Shown in pieces: positions 7,769-15,753 of a stretch of 44,971 nucleotides of DNA. Below the pieces are notes generated by a model. That model did no database searches. It saw nothing but the letters and a program-made list of their open reading frames with translations, and was not told the DNA's origin. The position numbers and the translations under genes are program-made. The stretch is from UBA9732 sp963606545 (GTDB lineage Bacteria > Spirochaetota > Spirochaetia > Sphaerochaetales > Sphaerochaetaceae): assembly GCA_963606545.1 (NCBI GenBank), contig CAVCYP010000010.1, positions 1 to 44,971 of the forward strand, given 5' to 3'. The first letter of the stretch is position 1. Every line of letters begins with the position of its first letter.

Positions 7769-9184
7769 TTAGGAACTAAGGCCAAGAAATTTTTTCAGAG
7801 CAAGAATGTAATCTCTAAGTTTAACCAATACTTCTTTCTTTGAAGGTTCCAAAGAAGTGTCTGCAAGCTTTTCTTCAATCTTTCGCTGAACAAAATGAAT
7901 GTCATTAATCTCGTTTCTTGGAATGCAAAGAACTCTGGTTGCTGCAAAAGATTTCCACTTTTTTAGATTTTCAGCATCTAGAACTCTTGGATAGCTACGG
8001 CAAACATGGCGCCAGAGCATTTGAGAACACCTAGAATCCTCAAAATCTAAGTTAAGAGAAAGACGCTGTTCTGGAGGAGTAGATCTGATGACTTTAAACA
8101 AATTCTTGTCATGGTCTGTGAAAAATTTTGTGTAAATGGCGTAATCTGGGTCGTTGGGAACATCATACTCTTCCTCAACGGTATTCTTTCTAATTTTATC
8201 AATCAAAAGAGCTCTGTTTGCCATTATTGTCTTGTAATTTTCATTGCACTTGTCAACGTCAATGCCAAGTTTTTTGTAGGCCTCTCTTGTCTTTAAACAA
8301 TTGGTTGGAGCCAAGAAAGGCACCTTGTTAACTGCAATTCTCATCACCCCAGGAACCTTGAAAAGGTCCTCGCTGGTAGCTTCCAAAAGAGGCTGAACCT
8401 CCTGCATTAGGTTAAAGCAAACAATGTTATTATCAATTCTTGAATGCGGGGTGATTGGTAAAATTAAAGAAGAACAACCCTCTGGGCTTGTGTAAATTTT
8501 ATTCACATGAATAAGTGGTTTAGGATTGTCTTGTAGATTCAATAAGTTTTTAACTTCAATCTTGCTTCTGAGCTTCAGATAGTGATTAAAGAGCTTTGGC
8601 TGCTTTTCTTTTATCAATTTTGCGACAGCAATGGTTGCATTAACATCCACCATTGCATCATGGGCTCCAATTTGCTCAATATTGTTTGCACCTGTGAGCT
8701 CTGTCAGTTTAAAAAGTGGCTTTCCCGTTTCTTGAGAAACCGGCCAGTTAATGCCCTCCGGCCTTAAATCATGAGCAGCTCTGACTAAATCTATGATATC
8801 CCACCTAGAACAGCCATTTTTCCATTCCCGTTCATATGGGTCAATAAAATTTCTGTAAAAAAGATTTCTGATAAATTCATCATCAAAACTTATATTATTA
8901 AAGCCGGCAACGCAGGTATTTGGGACGCTAAAAAGTTCATTAATTTTCTGAGCAAACTCGCTTTCAGGAATTCCTTTGGCCTTAACTTCCTGTGGAGTTA
9001 TTCCAGTAACCAAACAAGATTGCGGGTCTGGAACGTAGTCTGCAGCAAGTCTGCAATAAAGAATTACCGGCTGTCCAACAGGATTTAAATCCAGGTCAGT
9101 TCTTTGCCCAGCAAACTGAGCAATTCTGTCATAGAAGGGAGAAAGTCCAAAAGTCTCTAAATCGTACCAAAAGAATGTTGCCAT
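7769..9184 (-). CDS. sbcB: Exodeoxyribonuclease I
   Basis: This 471-residue single-strand 3'-5' DNA exonuclease acts in mismatch repair and recombination. The DEDDh-family exonuclease motifs are visible: FFWYDLETFGLSP (Exo I), GFNNISFDDEFIRN (Exo II) and AHDAMVDVNATIAVA (Exo III). The length and the C-terminal ExoI-specific region match E. coli SbcB (about 475 residues). It runs divergently from the secreted-protein gene at 9248, and has its own start at an ATG with little Shine-Dalgarno signal. Confidence 0.93.
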   Translation of the reverse strand: MATFFWYDLETFGLSPFYDRIAQFAGQRTDLDLNPVGQPVILYCRLAADYVPDPQSCLVTGITPQEVKAKGIPESEFAQKINELFSVPNTCVAGFNNISFDDEFIRNLFYRNFIDPYEREWKNGCSRWDIIDLVRAAHDLRPEGINWPVSQETGKPLFKLTELTGANNIEQIGAHDAMVDVNATIAVAKLIKEKQPKLFNHYLKLRSKIEVKNLLNLQDNPKPLIHVNKIYTSPEGCSSLILPITPHSRIDNNIVCFNLMQEVQPLLEATSEDLFKVPGVMRIAVNKVPFLAPTNCLKTREAYKKLGIDVDKCNENYKTIMANRALLIDKIRKNTVEEEYDVPNDPDYAIYTKFFTDHDKNLFKVIRSTPPEQRLSLNLDFEDSRCSQMLWRHVCRSYPRVLDAENLKKWKSFAATRVLCIPRNEINDIHFVQRKIEEKLADTSLEPSKKEVLVKLRDYILALKKFLGLSS

Positions 9185-9208
9185 GTTTAAAGTTTAACAC
9201 AAAAAAAC

Positions 9209-9238
9209 TTGAAAACAAAGTAAAAGCAGGCGTATAGT
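9209..9238 (+). promoter_or_regulatory. Sigma-70-type promoter for the secreted protein-hexokinase pair
   Basis: A -35 TTGAAA (9209-9214) and -10 TATAGT (9233-9238) are separated by 18 bases. The predicted start site would be only a few bases before the ATG at 9248. The AAGG that looks like a ribosome-binding site (9241-9244) may therefore not be in the transcript, and the mRNA would be nearly leaderless. Confidence 0.45.
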
Positions 9239-9247
9239 TTAAGGTAC

Positions 9248-9913
9248 ATGGCCAAACGCTGCTTGATATTATTTCTAGTCGTATCGCTTGCCTTTACGAG
9301 CCTCTATGCCACAGATTCTGAGAGCCTCCCAACCGCAGAGGAAGTTAGCCAGGCTCTGACTGTAATAATGGACTGCTTGTCAGCTTCCCTTGTCACCAGT
9401 TGTACAGATTCCAACATAACGCTTCCCAACTGCACGGTATCCATAAGCCAAAGCAGTAATCTGCCTCTTCGTATAGCCTATTTTCTAGCCGATCCCTATG
9501 AATATTGTGAAGCTTTAACTCCCGCTTCCGAGGGTGGTGGTATATTTTCGTCTTTTCTAACCTTTCTTAACAAGACAATGAAGGATCCCCTCGTTTCTGC
9601 TGTTTATCTTGTTTTGAGTACCAGAAACTACTCCAGTGGCGATTATTTGCTCTCTGGCTCTATTAATTTTACCTACCCTGAAGGAGCAACTCTCAGTGAT
9701 GTGATAAATGTTTGGACCACCAGAATGAATACAGGGCAAAGCATTGAGATGTCAGTAGATATCGGGTTGTACGGGGAGAAGATGACTCGTCCGCTTTTGG
9801 TTTCAGGCAATTTTATGATGAGCGTAAACGATAGCGGGGAGATTGTAGTTGCGTCGGTTGGCGAGTATACTATAAATAGTTATAGATTTCAGGGTGGAGA
9901 GTTTAGATTTTAA
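9248..9913 (+). CDS. Secreted protein of unknown function
   Basis: This 221-residue protein begins with a clear Sec signal peptide: KR, a hydrophobic core, then a probable cleavage after SLYA near residue 21. No lipobox cysteine is present, so it is probably periplasmic. The mature part is rich in Ser, Thr and Asn and reads like an all-beta protein. I recognise no family. It ends 14 bases before the hexokinase start, so the two are probably cotranscribed, which may reflect convenience rather than a shared role. Confidence 0.7.
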   Translation: MAKRCLILFLVVSLAFTSLYATDSESLPTAEEVSQALTVIMDCLSASLVTSCTDSNITLPNCTVSISQSSNLPLRIAYFLADPYEYCEALTPASEGGGIFSSFLTFLNKTMKDPLVSAVYLVLSTRNYSSGDYLLSGSINFTYPEGATLSDVINVWTTRMNTGQSIEMSVDIGLYGEKMTRPLLVSGNFMMSVNDSGEIVVASVGEYTINSYRFQGGEFRF

Positions 9914-9927
9914 GTTTAGAGGAAAAT

Positions 9928-11250
9928 ATGAAGGCTAAAGTTTTAGATTTCTTGAATAGACATAACCTTAATCCAGATGAAATTGACATGGACAAGCTTT
10001 GCGCTTACTTCATGGAGGAGATGCACAAGGGGCTTGAAGGCAAAGAGAGTTCGCTTCCAATGATTCCTAGCTATTGTTCTGTAGACGGAAAGCCTAGAGC
10101 TGGGCAGAAGGTTGCGGTTATTGATGCCGGTGGTACAAATTTGAGGACTTGTATTGTGGAGTTTTCAAAGGATTTGAAGCCACAAATCAAGGAATTTAAG
10201 AAGACTCGCATGCCGGGTTCAGATAAAGAGGTATCGGCAAAAGAGTTTATATCTCTTTTTGCAGACGAGGTTAAGCGTATTATTGACCAGTGCGATAAAG
10301 TTGGTTTTTGCTTCTCTTATGCGGCTCAAATTCTTCCAGATCATGATGGTATTCCACTTGCTCTGAGCAAAGAAATTAAGGCTCCTGAGATTGTTGGAAA
10401 AAAGCTTGGAGAGAGTCTTTTTGCTGAGTTGGCTTCCCGTGGACATGATGTTTCAGGAAAGAAAATCCTTATTCTAAACGATACCGTTGCCACTCTTCTT
10501 GCAGCTCAGTCTCAGAATACAGATAACAAATACGATGGCTGTATTGGCTTTATCTTGGGAACCGGTACCAACACTGCTTACATTGAAAAGAGTAGTAACA
10601 TTATAAAGCTCCCAGAGGGGATTGAAACTTCTGAGAATCAGATTATCAATGTTGAGTCCGGCTCTCTTTCCTTCAGTTTGGGGGATGTAGATAAGTACTT
10701 TTTGGCGTCAACCCTCAATGCAAGTAATTATAACTTTGAAAAGATGATAAGTGGTGCATACCTTGGAAAACTTGCCTGGTTTATTATCCGGGCTGCGGTT
10801 TATGAAGGTGTTCTTAGCTCTAGATTTGCCGAGGTGTTTGATAAGTTTGCTCCAACAAGTAATACTGTTACAACCCAAAGTTTAAGCGACTTTTTGAGCC
10901 ATCCTCATTCAGAAGATATTCTTTCTAACTACATAGGAGAAGGACTTTCAAGCAGTAAGGCTGAGGCAAATGACATAGAACTGATAATGAAGGCTCATAT
11001 TCAAAGGGCTGCAAAACTTACGGCCGTTAACCTAGCTGCTGCGGTTCTTATAACAGATTTTGGTAAGGATCCGGCACATCCTGTTTTAATCAATGCTGAT
11101 GGCACAACCTTCTACAAAACCCCTTATCTAAGAGAGTCAACGGTTCAGTACCTTACTGAATATCTTGCCTCTAAAGGCCGATACGTAGAATTTACTCAGA
11201 TTGAAGATTCCCCAATCATTGGTGCTGCAATTGGAGCTTTGGGCCTTTAA
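9928..11250 (+). CDS. Hexokinase (eukaryotic-type fold)
   Basis: This 440-residue sugar kinase makes glucose-6-phosphate or another hexose-6-phosphate for glycolysis. It has the actin-fold phosphate-1 motif AVIDAGGTNLRT, the catalytic-base segment LNDTVATLLA, the phosphate-2 region GFILGTGTNTAY, and a NVESGS motif as in hexokinase families 1 and 2. Eukaryotic-like hexokinases are known from treponemes, which supports the taxonomic guess. An AGAGGAAA site precedes the ATG. It is the second gene of a probable two-gene unit. Confidence 0.9.
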   Translation: MKAKVLDFLNRHNLNPDEIDMDKLCAYFMEEMHKGLEGKESSLPMIPSYCSVDGKPRAGQKVAVIDAGGTNLRTCIVEFSKDLKPQIKEFKKTRMPGSDKEVSAKEFISLFADEVKRIIDQCDKVGFCFSYAAQILPDHDGIPLALSKEIKAPEIVGKKLGESLFAELASRGHDVSGKKILILNDTVATLLAAQSQNTDNKYDGCIGFILGTGTNTAYIEKSSNIIKLPEGIETSENQIINVESGSLSFSLGDVDKYFLASTLNASNYNFEKMISGAYLGKLAWFIIRAAVYEGVLSSRFAEVFDKFAPTSNTVTTQSLSDFLSHPHSEDILSNYIGEGLSSSKAEANDIELIMKAHIQRAAKLTAVNLAAAVLITDFGKDPAHPVLINADGTTFYKTPYLRESTVQYLTEYLASKGRYVEFTQIEDSPIIGAAIGALGL

Positions 11251-11275
11251 GCTTTTAAGCCTTTAAGCTTTTAAG
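11244..11275. repeat. 16-bp tandem duplication at the hexokinase 3' end
   Basis: Two perfect adjacent copies of CCTTTAAGCTTTTAAG overlap the hexokinase stop codon and reach the stop of the convergent gene at 11276. Confidence 0.85.
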
Positions 11276-11671
11276 TTAGACTTCTCCAAGCGAGAAGTCT
11301 CCAATTATTTTCATAACTGAACCGTCTTTTACAAGCTCCAGTTCTCTTTCTGGAAGGTAGACTTTGAGGTTGTCTTTAATGTAATTAAAGGCATCCTCGT
11401 TGATATTGTTTTTATCTTCTTCTGTTACTCTGTCAAGGGTTCTGATGTCTACTTCAACAATGTAACCACGGCCTGTTTTTGAACCATAACCCAAAGAAAA
11501 TGCTATAGAAGTGGAAAATAGGCCATCAAATCTTGGATTTGAACCTGTGCCTCGTTTGAGTCTATTAGGATGAATTCTGTACTTTTGACCATATTTATCT
11601 TCAAGATGATTGTCTAAGCTTCTACAAAGATTTGCTAGCTCGTTTTCCAGTTCTTCCTGTTTTGGATGCAT
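11276..11671 (-). CDS. Conserved hypothetical protein
   Basis: This 131-residue soluble protein is charged, and has a helical N-terminus (EELENELANLCRSLDNHLEDKYG) followed by an alpha/beta pattern. No catalytic motif or membrane segment is visible and I do not recognise the family. Its ATG lies two bases after the patatin-gene stop codon, so it is translated from the same message. The tight coupling suggests a functional link to the phospholipase, which is not demonstrated. Confidence 0.6.
   Translation of the reverse strand: MHPKQEELENELANLCRSLDNHLEDKYGQKYRIHPNRLKRGTGSNPRFDGLFSTSIAFSLGYGSKTGRGYIVEVDIRTLDRVTEEDKNNINEDAFNYIKDNLKVYLPERELELVKDGSVMKIIGDFSLGEV
11278..11300. terminator. Hairpin at the convergent gene ends
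   Basis: Perfect 9-bp arms, AGACTTCTC and GAGAAGTCT, enclose a CAAGC loop and overlap the last codons of the minus-strand 131-residue gene. The T-tract is poor on the plus side (CCAATTATTTT), so the terminator call is tentative. Confidence 0.45.
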
Positions 11672-11673
11672 TC

Positions 11674-12723
11674 TTATTCCCTTGTTTTATTCATTAGTAT
11701 TGTGGCAAATTCCGTGAATTCGTGTTCTCGTTTTTCTACTACTTTATTTGCAAAAGCTTCCATTGTTTCTATTGCTTGCTGGCTGGCATCATCCATTTTG
11801 ATGGAGGAGGTAAGAGGGTCGTCAATTCGTACATAATTTACCTCCGGTAGGCTTTGCAAAATTATGTCTGTTGTGCGCTTTTGAGCACAGGAGTACATGG
11901 GATTTACTTGTTCAACCCAACTTAAAAGGCCCTTGGTCTCTTCCATTGTCATGGTATGGATTCGGCCCCCGGTGCTTAGTGATAAAATGTTGAACTTCTT
12001 GCAGTTTGGATACAGTTTTTTTGCTTCAATATAGGCATAAAGGGAAGGGTTATTTGCAACAACTCCACCATCTACCAAAATCTCTCCTTCTTTTATAAGT
12101 GGTGGAAAGTAGGTAGGTGCAGCGCTTGTTGCTCTGCCTGCATCTCTAACTAGGAAAGAACGTTCTTGATAGCTTCTAATTTCTACAGGTGTTCCTTTAT
12201 AAAGATCATAGCTCATAATAAGAGTTGGTACTGTTGCTTGGCCCATGAGGCTATCTGCATACCACTCCTTTAGCAGGGTTTCAATTCCAGTTTCTGGATA
12301 TTTAGTTGTTGCAAGTTTTCTTAAATAAGGGAAAGTCGATTGTGGAAAAATGGTGCTTCCCATTGTTCGGTATTGCTCTAGAATATCGGCTAAATCAATC
12401 TGAGGCGCGTTGTTGCAAACTTTGTAGCCAAAAGAGGACGGGCAGGTGAGAGCTAGGGCAATCAGACCGCCGGTTGATGTGCCTGCAATTAGGTCAAAGT
12501 AGGAATCCAGGCTGTTTTGAGCGCCCAGTTTTTGAAGTTCCGCTTCTAGCTTTTGAAGATAGATTACAGGGATAACTCCCCGCATTCCGCCACCATCTAG
12601 GCATAAAATATAGCGTTCTTCTTCCTTTGGCTTTATACTTGTTTCCTCAGTTTTCTCTTCTTGTTGAGGCTGAGGGATTTGTTTTTCTTTTCTTAGACTC
12701 TTGAAAAATTCCAATATGCTCAT
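11674..12723 (-). CDS. Patatin-like phospholipase
   Basis: This 349-residue serine lipid acyl hydrolase shows all patatin motifs: the oxyanion loop DGGGMRG, the nucleophile elbow GTSTGG (GxSxG), and the catalytic Asp in VDGGVVANNP. The region between residue 20 and the catalytic domain is a charged, low-complexity linker (PQPQQEEKTEE). The longer open frame to 12840 adds an unrelated N-terminus overlapping the divergent radical SAM gene, so I choose the ATG at 12723 (MSILEFF), although no strong ribosome-binding site is seen. There is no signal peptide, so it is cytoplasmic or exported by another route. Confidence 0.85.
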   Translation of the reverse strand: MSILEFFKSLRKEKQIPQPQQEEKTEETSIKPKEEERYILCLDGGGMRGVIPVIYLQKLEAELQKLGAQNSLDSYFDLIAGTSTGGLIALALTCPSSFGYKVCNNAPQIDLADILEQYRTMGSTIFPQSTFPYLRKLATTKYPETGIETLLKEWYADSLMGQATVPTLIMSYDLYKGTPVEIRSYQERSFLVRDAGRATSAAPTYFPPLIKEGEILVDGGVVANNPSLYAYIEAKKLYPNCKKFNILSLSTGGRIHTMTMEETKGLLSWVEQVNPMYSCAQKRTTDIILQSLPEVNYVRIDDPLTSSIKMDDASQQAIETMEAFANKVVEKREHEFTEFATILMNKTRE

Positions 12724-12750
12724 AGCGTTAAAAATGATATATTTACGGCA

Positions 12751-13746
12751 ATGGGTCAAGAGATGATGGATATTAACAGTTACTATTCTCAATGTAAACT
12801 TTGTCCAAATGAGTGTGGCGTAGATAGAACCAAGGGTCAAACTGGGGTTTGTGGACAGTCAAATGAGATGCAAATTGCTTGGGTTGGACTTCATAGGGGA
12901 GAAGAGCCACCAATAACCGGAGAACATGGTTCTGGGATGGTTTTTTTCTGTGGTTGTCCTTTGCGCTGTCAGTATTGTCAAAACTATCAAATCAGTCATG
13001 CTTTCAAGGCTAGCTGTGCTAAAAGTGCAGGGGGTAAGGAAAGCTATGAAGGTGTTACTGTTTCAATTGAAGAACTTGCTGCTTTGATGCTTAAACTTCA
13101 GGAATTTGGTGCCGCTTCTATCAATCTTGTAACAGGAACTCACTATATTCCTTCCATTGTTCAAGCTCTAGAGATTTCTAAAAACAATGGCCTGAAACTA
13201 CCAATTGTGTGGAATTCTTCGGGGTATGAGAGTGTACAGGCCCTCAAATTGATTGACCCATACCTTGACTTATATCTTTTGGATTGCAAAACTCTGGATC
13301 CCCAGGTGGCTTCTAAATTCTGTGGCCGCGCTTGTTACAGCAGTGCAATTGTTCCCGTTATGAAATTTCTAAAGCGCCGCTATCCTACCACCAATATGGA
13401 AAATGGTTTGACCGGTGTGCTTGTTCGCCACTTGGTATTCCCTGGCACTCTTGACGCCACAATGAGTTTCCTTTCTTGGTATGCCGATAACTTCAAAGAC
13501 AACTTTCTTCTGTCTCTTATGACTCAGTTTGTTCCACCTCTTAACGACCCTGGCTTCCCAAAGATTTCTGCTAAGGAGTACGGTCAGCTTATGGAGGCCC
13601 TTGACCGTTATGACCTTGATGGTTTTGCGCAAGAGATGGAAGAAAACGAGATTCTTTGGATTCCAGACTTCACAAAAGACCAGCCTTTCCCTGCCGGTTT
13701 TGCAGATCCCCTTCCTGCTTTTCTTGAGATTAAAAATAGAGTTTAA
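12751..13746 (+). CDS. Radical SAM protein, PflX-like
   Basis: This 331-residue protein resembles pyruvate formate-lyase activating-enzyme-like proteins of the PflX group (COG1313). The radical SAM cluster motif CPLRCQYCQN (CxxxCxxC) sits near residue 70. It is preceded by a cysteine-bearing N-terminal segment (CKLCPNECGVDRTKGQTGVCG) typical of the group. The target is not known for this group; no glycyl-radical enzyme is nearby. The start may be the ATG at 12751 or the ATGs at 12763 and 12766. It is divergent from the patatin gene with only 27 bases between starts. Confidence 0.83.
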   Translation: MGQEMMDINSYYSQCKLCPNECGVDRTKGQTGVCGQSNEMQIAWVGLHRGEEPPITGEHGSGMVFFCGCPLRCQYCQNYQISHAFKASCAKSAGGKESYEGVTVSIEELAALMLKLQEFGAASINLVTGTHYIPSIVQALEISKNNGLKLPIVWNSSGYESVQALKLIDPYLDLYLLDCKTLDPQVASKFCGRACYSSAIVPVMKFLKRRYPTTNMENGLTGVLVRHLVFPGTLDATMSFLSWYADNFKDNFLLSLMTQFVPPLNDPGFPKISAKEYGQLMEALDRYDLDGFAQEMEENEILWIPDFTKDQPFPAGFADPLPAFLEIKNRV

Positions 13747-13765
13747 GATTTTAACTGTTTTAGCA

Positions 13766-13783
13766 GTTCCAGCTGTTCCAGCT
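13766..13783. repeat. 9-bp tandem duplication
   Basis: Two perfect copies of GTTCCAGCT lie in the short gap between the convergent radical SAM and pyrH genes. Confidence 0.75.
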
Positions 13784-13786
13784 GTG

Positions 13787-14485
13787 TTAGCCTATTGTTG
13801 TGCCTTCAAAGGCTGTGCCGTTTAGGATAGCAATTGTGTTTTCAAGGTTTCTGCCGTCTGCGCAAATGACTTGAATTCCAGTTTCTTGGGCAATCTTTGA
13901 GGCAATTGGGTCAAATGGAACGTTCTTGCCAGGAATCCACTCGTTACCTACCATCTCTCTAAATTCATCCCAACTGATGGTGTCAATTGGTTTTGCCTCG
14001 GGGTTCTTTCTGGGGTCATCGGTATAGACTTTGGCTATGTTAGAGAGGTTGATTACGGTTTTGGCGCCAAATCTGCGGGCAAGGTAAACGGCGTCAGTAT
14101 CGGTGGAGAATCCAGGTTTCCAGCCTCCGGCTACTAGGACTCGGCCTTTGAATTCAATTGAGCTGATTGTGGGGTCTGTGACGAGTGCGTCTGTACATAG
14201 GCTTCCAAAGAGGGCCTTTACAAGCTCTCCGTTGAGATGTGTTGCCCTGATTCCTATCCAATCTTGGACTGCTGCATCCTGCTTTTGGTCTTCGCCTGAA
14301 ACCTCGCGGAAGGCCTGCTGATAGACTCTTGCTGGTGCGCCACCTCCGCAAACAAAGATGAGTTTTGCTTCTGGATTATCGTTCAAGTATTTTTTCATTC
14401 CTTCAAGAAAGGATGTAAGAAAAGTTGTGTTAACTTTATCTGGTGCTATGATTGAACCGCCAACTGAAAGAACAAAAATACTCAT
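13787..14485 (-). CDS. pyrH: UMP kinase, archaeal-type
   Basis: This 232-residue amino-acid-kinase-fold enzyme phosphorylates UMP to UDP. It has the N-terminal phosphate loop LSVGGSII, the GGG segment FVCGGGAPAR, and the nucleotide-binding region ARRFGAKTVINLSNIAKVYTDDP. The sequence is closer in feel to archaeal UMP kinases than to the usual bacterial PyrH. An AAAGGAG site lies 9 bases before the ATG. It is convergent with the radical SAM gene. Confidence 0.85.
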   Translation of the reverse strand: MSIFVLSVGGSIIAPDKVNTTFLTSFLEGMKKYLNDNPEAKLIFVCGGGAPARVYQQAFREVSGEDQKQDAAVQDWIGIRATHLNGELVKALFGSLCTDALVTDPTISSIEFKGRVLVAGGWKPGFSTDTDAVYLARRFGAKTVINLSNIAKVYTDDPRKNPEAKPIDTISWDEFREMVGNEWIPGKNVPFDPIASKIAQETGIQVICADGRNLENTIAILNGTAFEGTTIG

Positions 14486-14590
14486 GAGAAAATCTCCTTT
14501 TGCTGTATTCTATTGTTTTGCTTACTTTCTTGGCAAGTGCCAACGGTGGTTTGATTGGGTCTCAATTGAAGCTTGGGGGTAGCCGTGATT

Positions 14591-14622
14591 TGTCGTGGCT
14601 GTAATCTGTTGTGGCTGTAATC
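14591..14622. repeat. 16-bp tandem duplication, one mismatch
   Basis: TGTCGTGGCTGTAATC is followed directly by TGTTGTGGCTGTAATC, between pyrH and the nuclease-like orphan gene. Confidence 0.8.
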
Positions 14623-14632
14623 AGTTCTAGAG

Positions 14633-15421
14633 CTAAAGCAGGTACTTATTAATCAATTTTGCCATAATTTGCATGTTAAATGGAACCTGTGAACTTTCAA
14701 AGGTGGCTAATAGCTTCTCTCCTAAGAAATACCCATTCATTTCATAAGCTTCTATTTTCTTTATTGCTTTAATTGCGTATTCGGGGTCTTCCAATCTTCC
14801 AAAGTGTTCCAGTACGTAAACATCTCTTGTCCGAGTGTTTAGTACTAAAAAATCTGGTGATAGTGTTCTATCTCCTACATCTAATGGAAATTCGTAATGG
14901 TATGGAATTTTGTAATCATTTAACATGTTTGCAATTATTAATTCTGATTTAGATCTGACATGTTCATTTTTATCTGTGTAAAAAGGGATTTCTTCGGACA
15001 CTGGCTTTCTCTTATAGGTTACTGCTTGCCACTGTTGTGCGTAGTTATCAAGGTAATTTTGCTTTGTTACAATCTCTTTCATTGCGGCATGTAAATTCTC
15101 GTGAACATAATCTTGTATTGGTTTGTCTTCCAGCTTGCATATTGTTTTTAAAGCCCGTTGTAGTATTTGTGTTTGATTGTTCAGTTCAGTAAGAACTTTT
15201 GTGTCGTAGTACTTTTCCGCTAATGGCTTTAATAGCTCCTTTTTTTGCTTGTTTATGTACTCTCGTTTGCCATTGTGAAGCCAATAGTAGCGTATTGTGT
15301 CGGCCATTGTTGAGATAATGAGAGTCCCTTCAATACTACATGATATTTTGTGTTGAATATCATTTATCAGCCAATCATTGATGGCAATTTGCTTTTTTAT
15401 TTGTCGCTTAAGGTTTTCCAC
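14633..15421 (-). CDS. Hypothetical protein with a PD-(D/E)XK nuclease-like C-terminus
   Basis: This 262-residue protein has a helical, Lys/Gln-rich N-terminal half likely to form coiled coil. Its C-terminal half contains VRSKSELIIANMLND, then LSPDFLVLN, then DVYVLEHFG. This spacing of Glu, PD and the E-x-H/F strand resembles the PD-(D/E)XK nuclease core (E...PD...ExK-like) seen in TnsA-like and orphan endonucleases, although the usual Lys appears replaced by His in LEHFG. The start is GTG with AAGGAT upstream. It has low GC and stands alone next to the A-tract repeat array. Function unknown. Confidence 0.6.
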   Translation of the reverse strand: MENLKRQIKKQIAINDWLINDIQHKISCSIEGTLIISTMADTIRYYWLHNGKREYINKQKKELLKPLAEKYYDTKVLTELNNQTQILQRALKTICKLEDKPIQDYVHENLHAAMKEIVTKQNYLDNYAQQWQAVTYKRKPVSEEIPFYTDKNEHVRSKSELIIANMLNDYKIPYHYEFPLDVGDRTLSPDFLVLNTRTRDVYVLEHFGRLEDPEYAIKAIKKIEAYEMNGYFLGEKLLATFESSQVPFNMQIMAKLINKYLL

Positions 15422-15450
15422 TTTGACTTCATCCTTCTAAGTTTTTAAAA

Positions 15451-15556
15451 CTCAGTTTTTTTTGAAAAAAATTTTTTTAAAACTGAGATTCTCAGTTTTT
15501 TTTGAAAAAAATATTAAAAAAACTTAAAAACTCAGTTTTTTGAAAAAAAATTTTTG
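15451..15556. repeat. Three-copy 40-bp-period A-tract repeat
   Basis: CTCAGTTTTTT...GAAAAAAA units start at exactly 15451, 15491 and 15531. The first two cores are identical and the third is two T shorter. An inverted repeat (AAACTGAG/CTCAGTTT) sits between copies 1 and 2. Alternating T- and A-tracts suggest intrinsically bent DNA. The array lies upstream of the minus-strand nuclease-like gene. Confidence 0.85.
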
Positions 15557-15589
15557 GGCTAGGTTTATTTTCTGGTACCCAAAGAGTGC

Positions 15590-15616
15590 CCCTGCATGGC
15601 ACAGGCGAATGCAGGG
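15590..15616. repeat. Short inverted repeat in the ssb downstream gap
   Basis: Arms CCCTGCAT and ATGCAGGG are separated by 11 bases. The sequence resembles the small GC-rich palindromic repeats common in bacterial intergenic DNA. No T-run follows, so it is not a standard terminator. The rest of 15557-15753 shows no gene I can support. Confidence 0.45.
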
Positions 15617-15753
15617 ACGATGGTTGATTTAGATAATAATTTATGGAATGAAAGGTAGCTTATAAAGTTGCACATTATATTTATGTCTCTACACCTCCTT
15701 TGGACCTCTAGGTGCCATCATTAGGAAAGAACCAGTAAATATTGACCTCCTTA

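Noticed and set aside
15451..15556. CRISPR-like array
   Set aside because: Only three units, no distinct unique spacers of constant length, and repeats are mostly A/T homopolymer; no cas genes nearby.
15640..15700. Small minus-strand ORF (about 36 codons) after an AGGAGG motif
   Set aside because: Its translation covers the CCCTGCAT inverted repeat and has no recognisable protein features.
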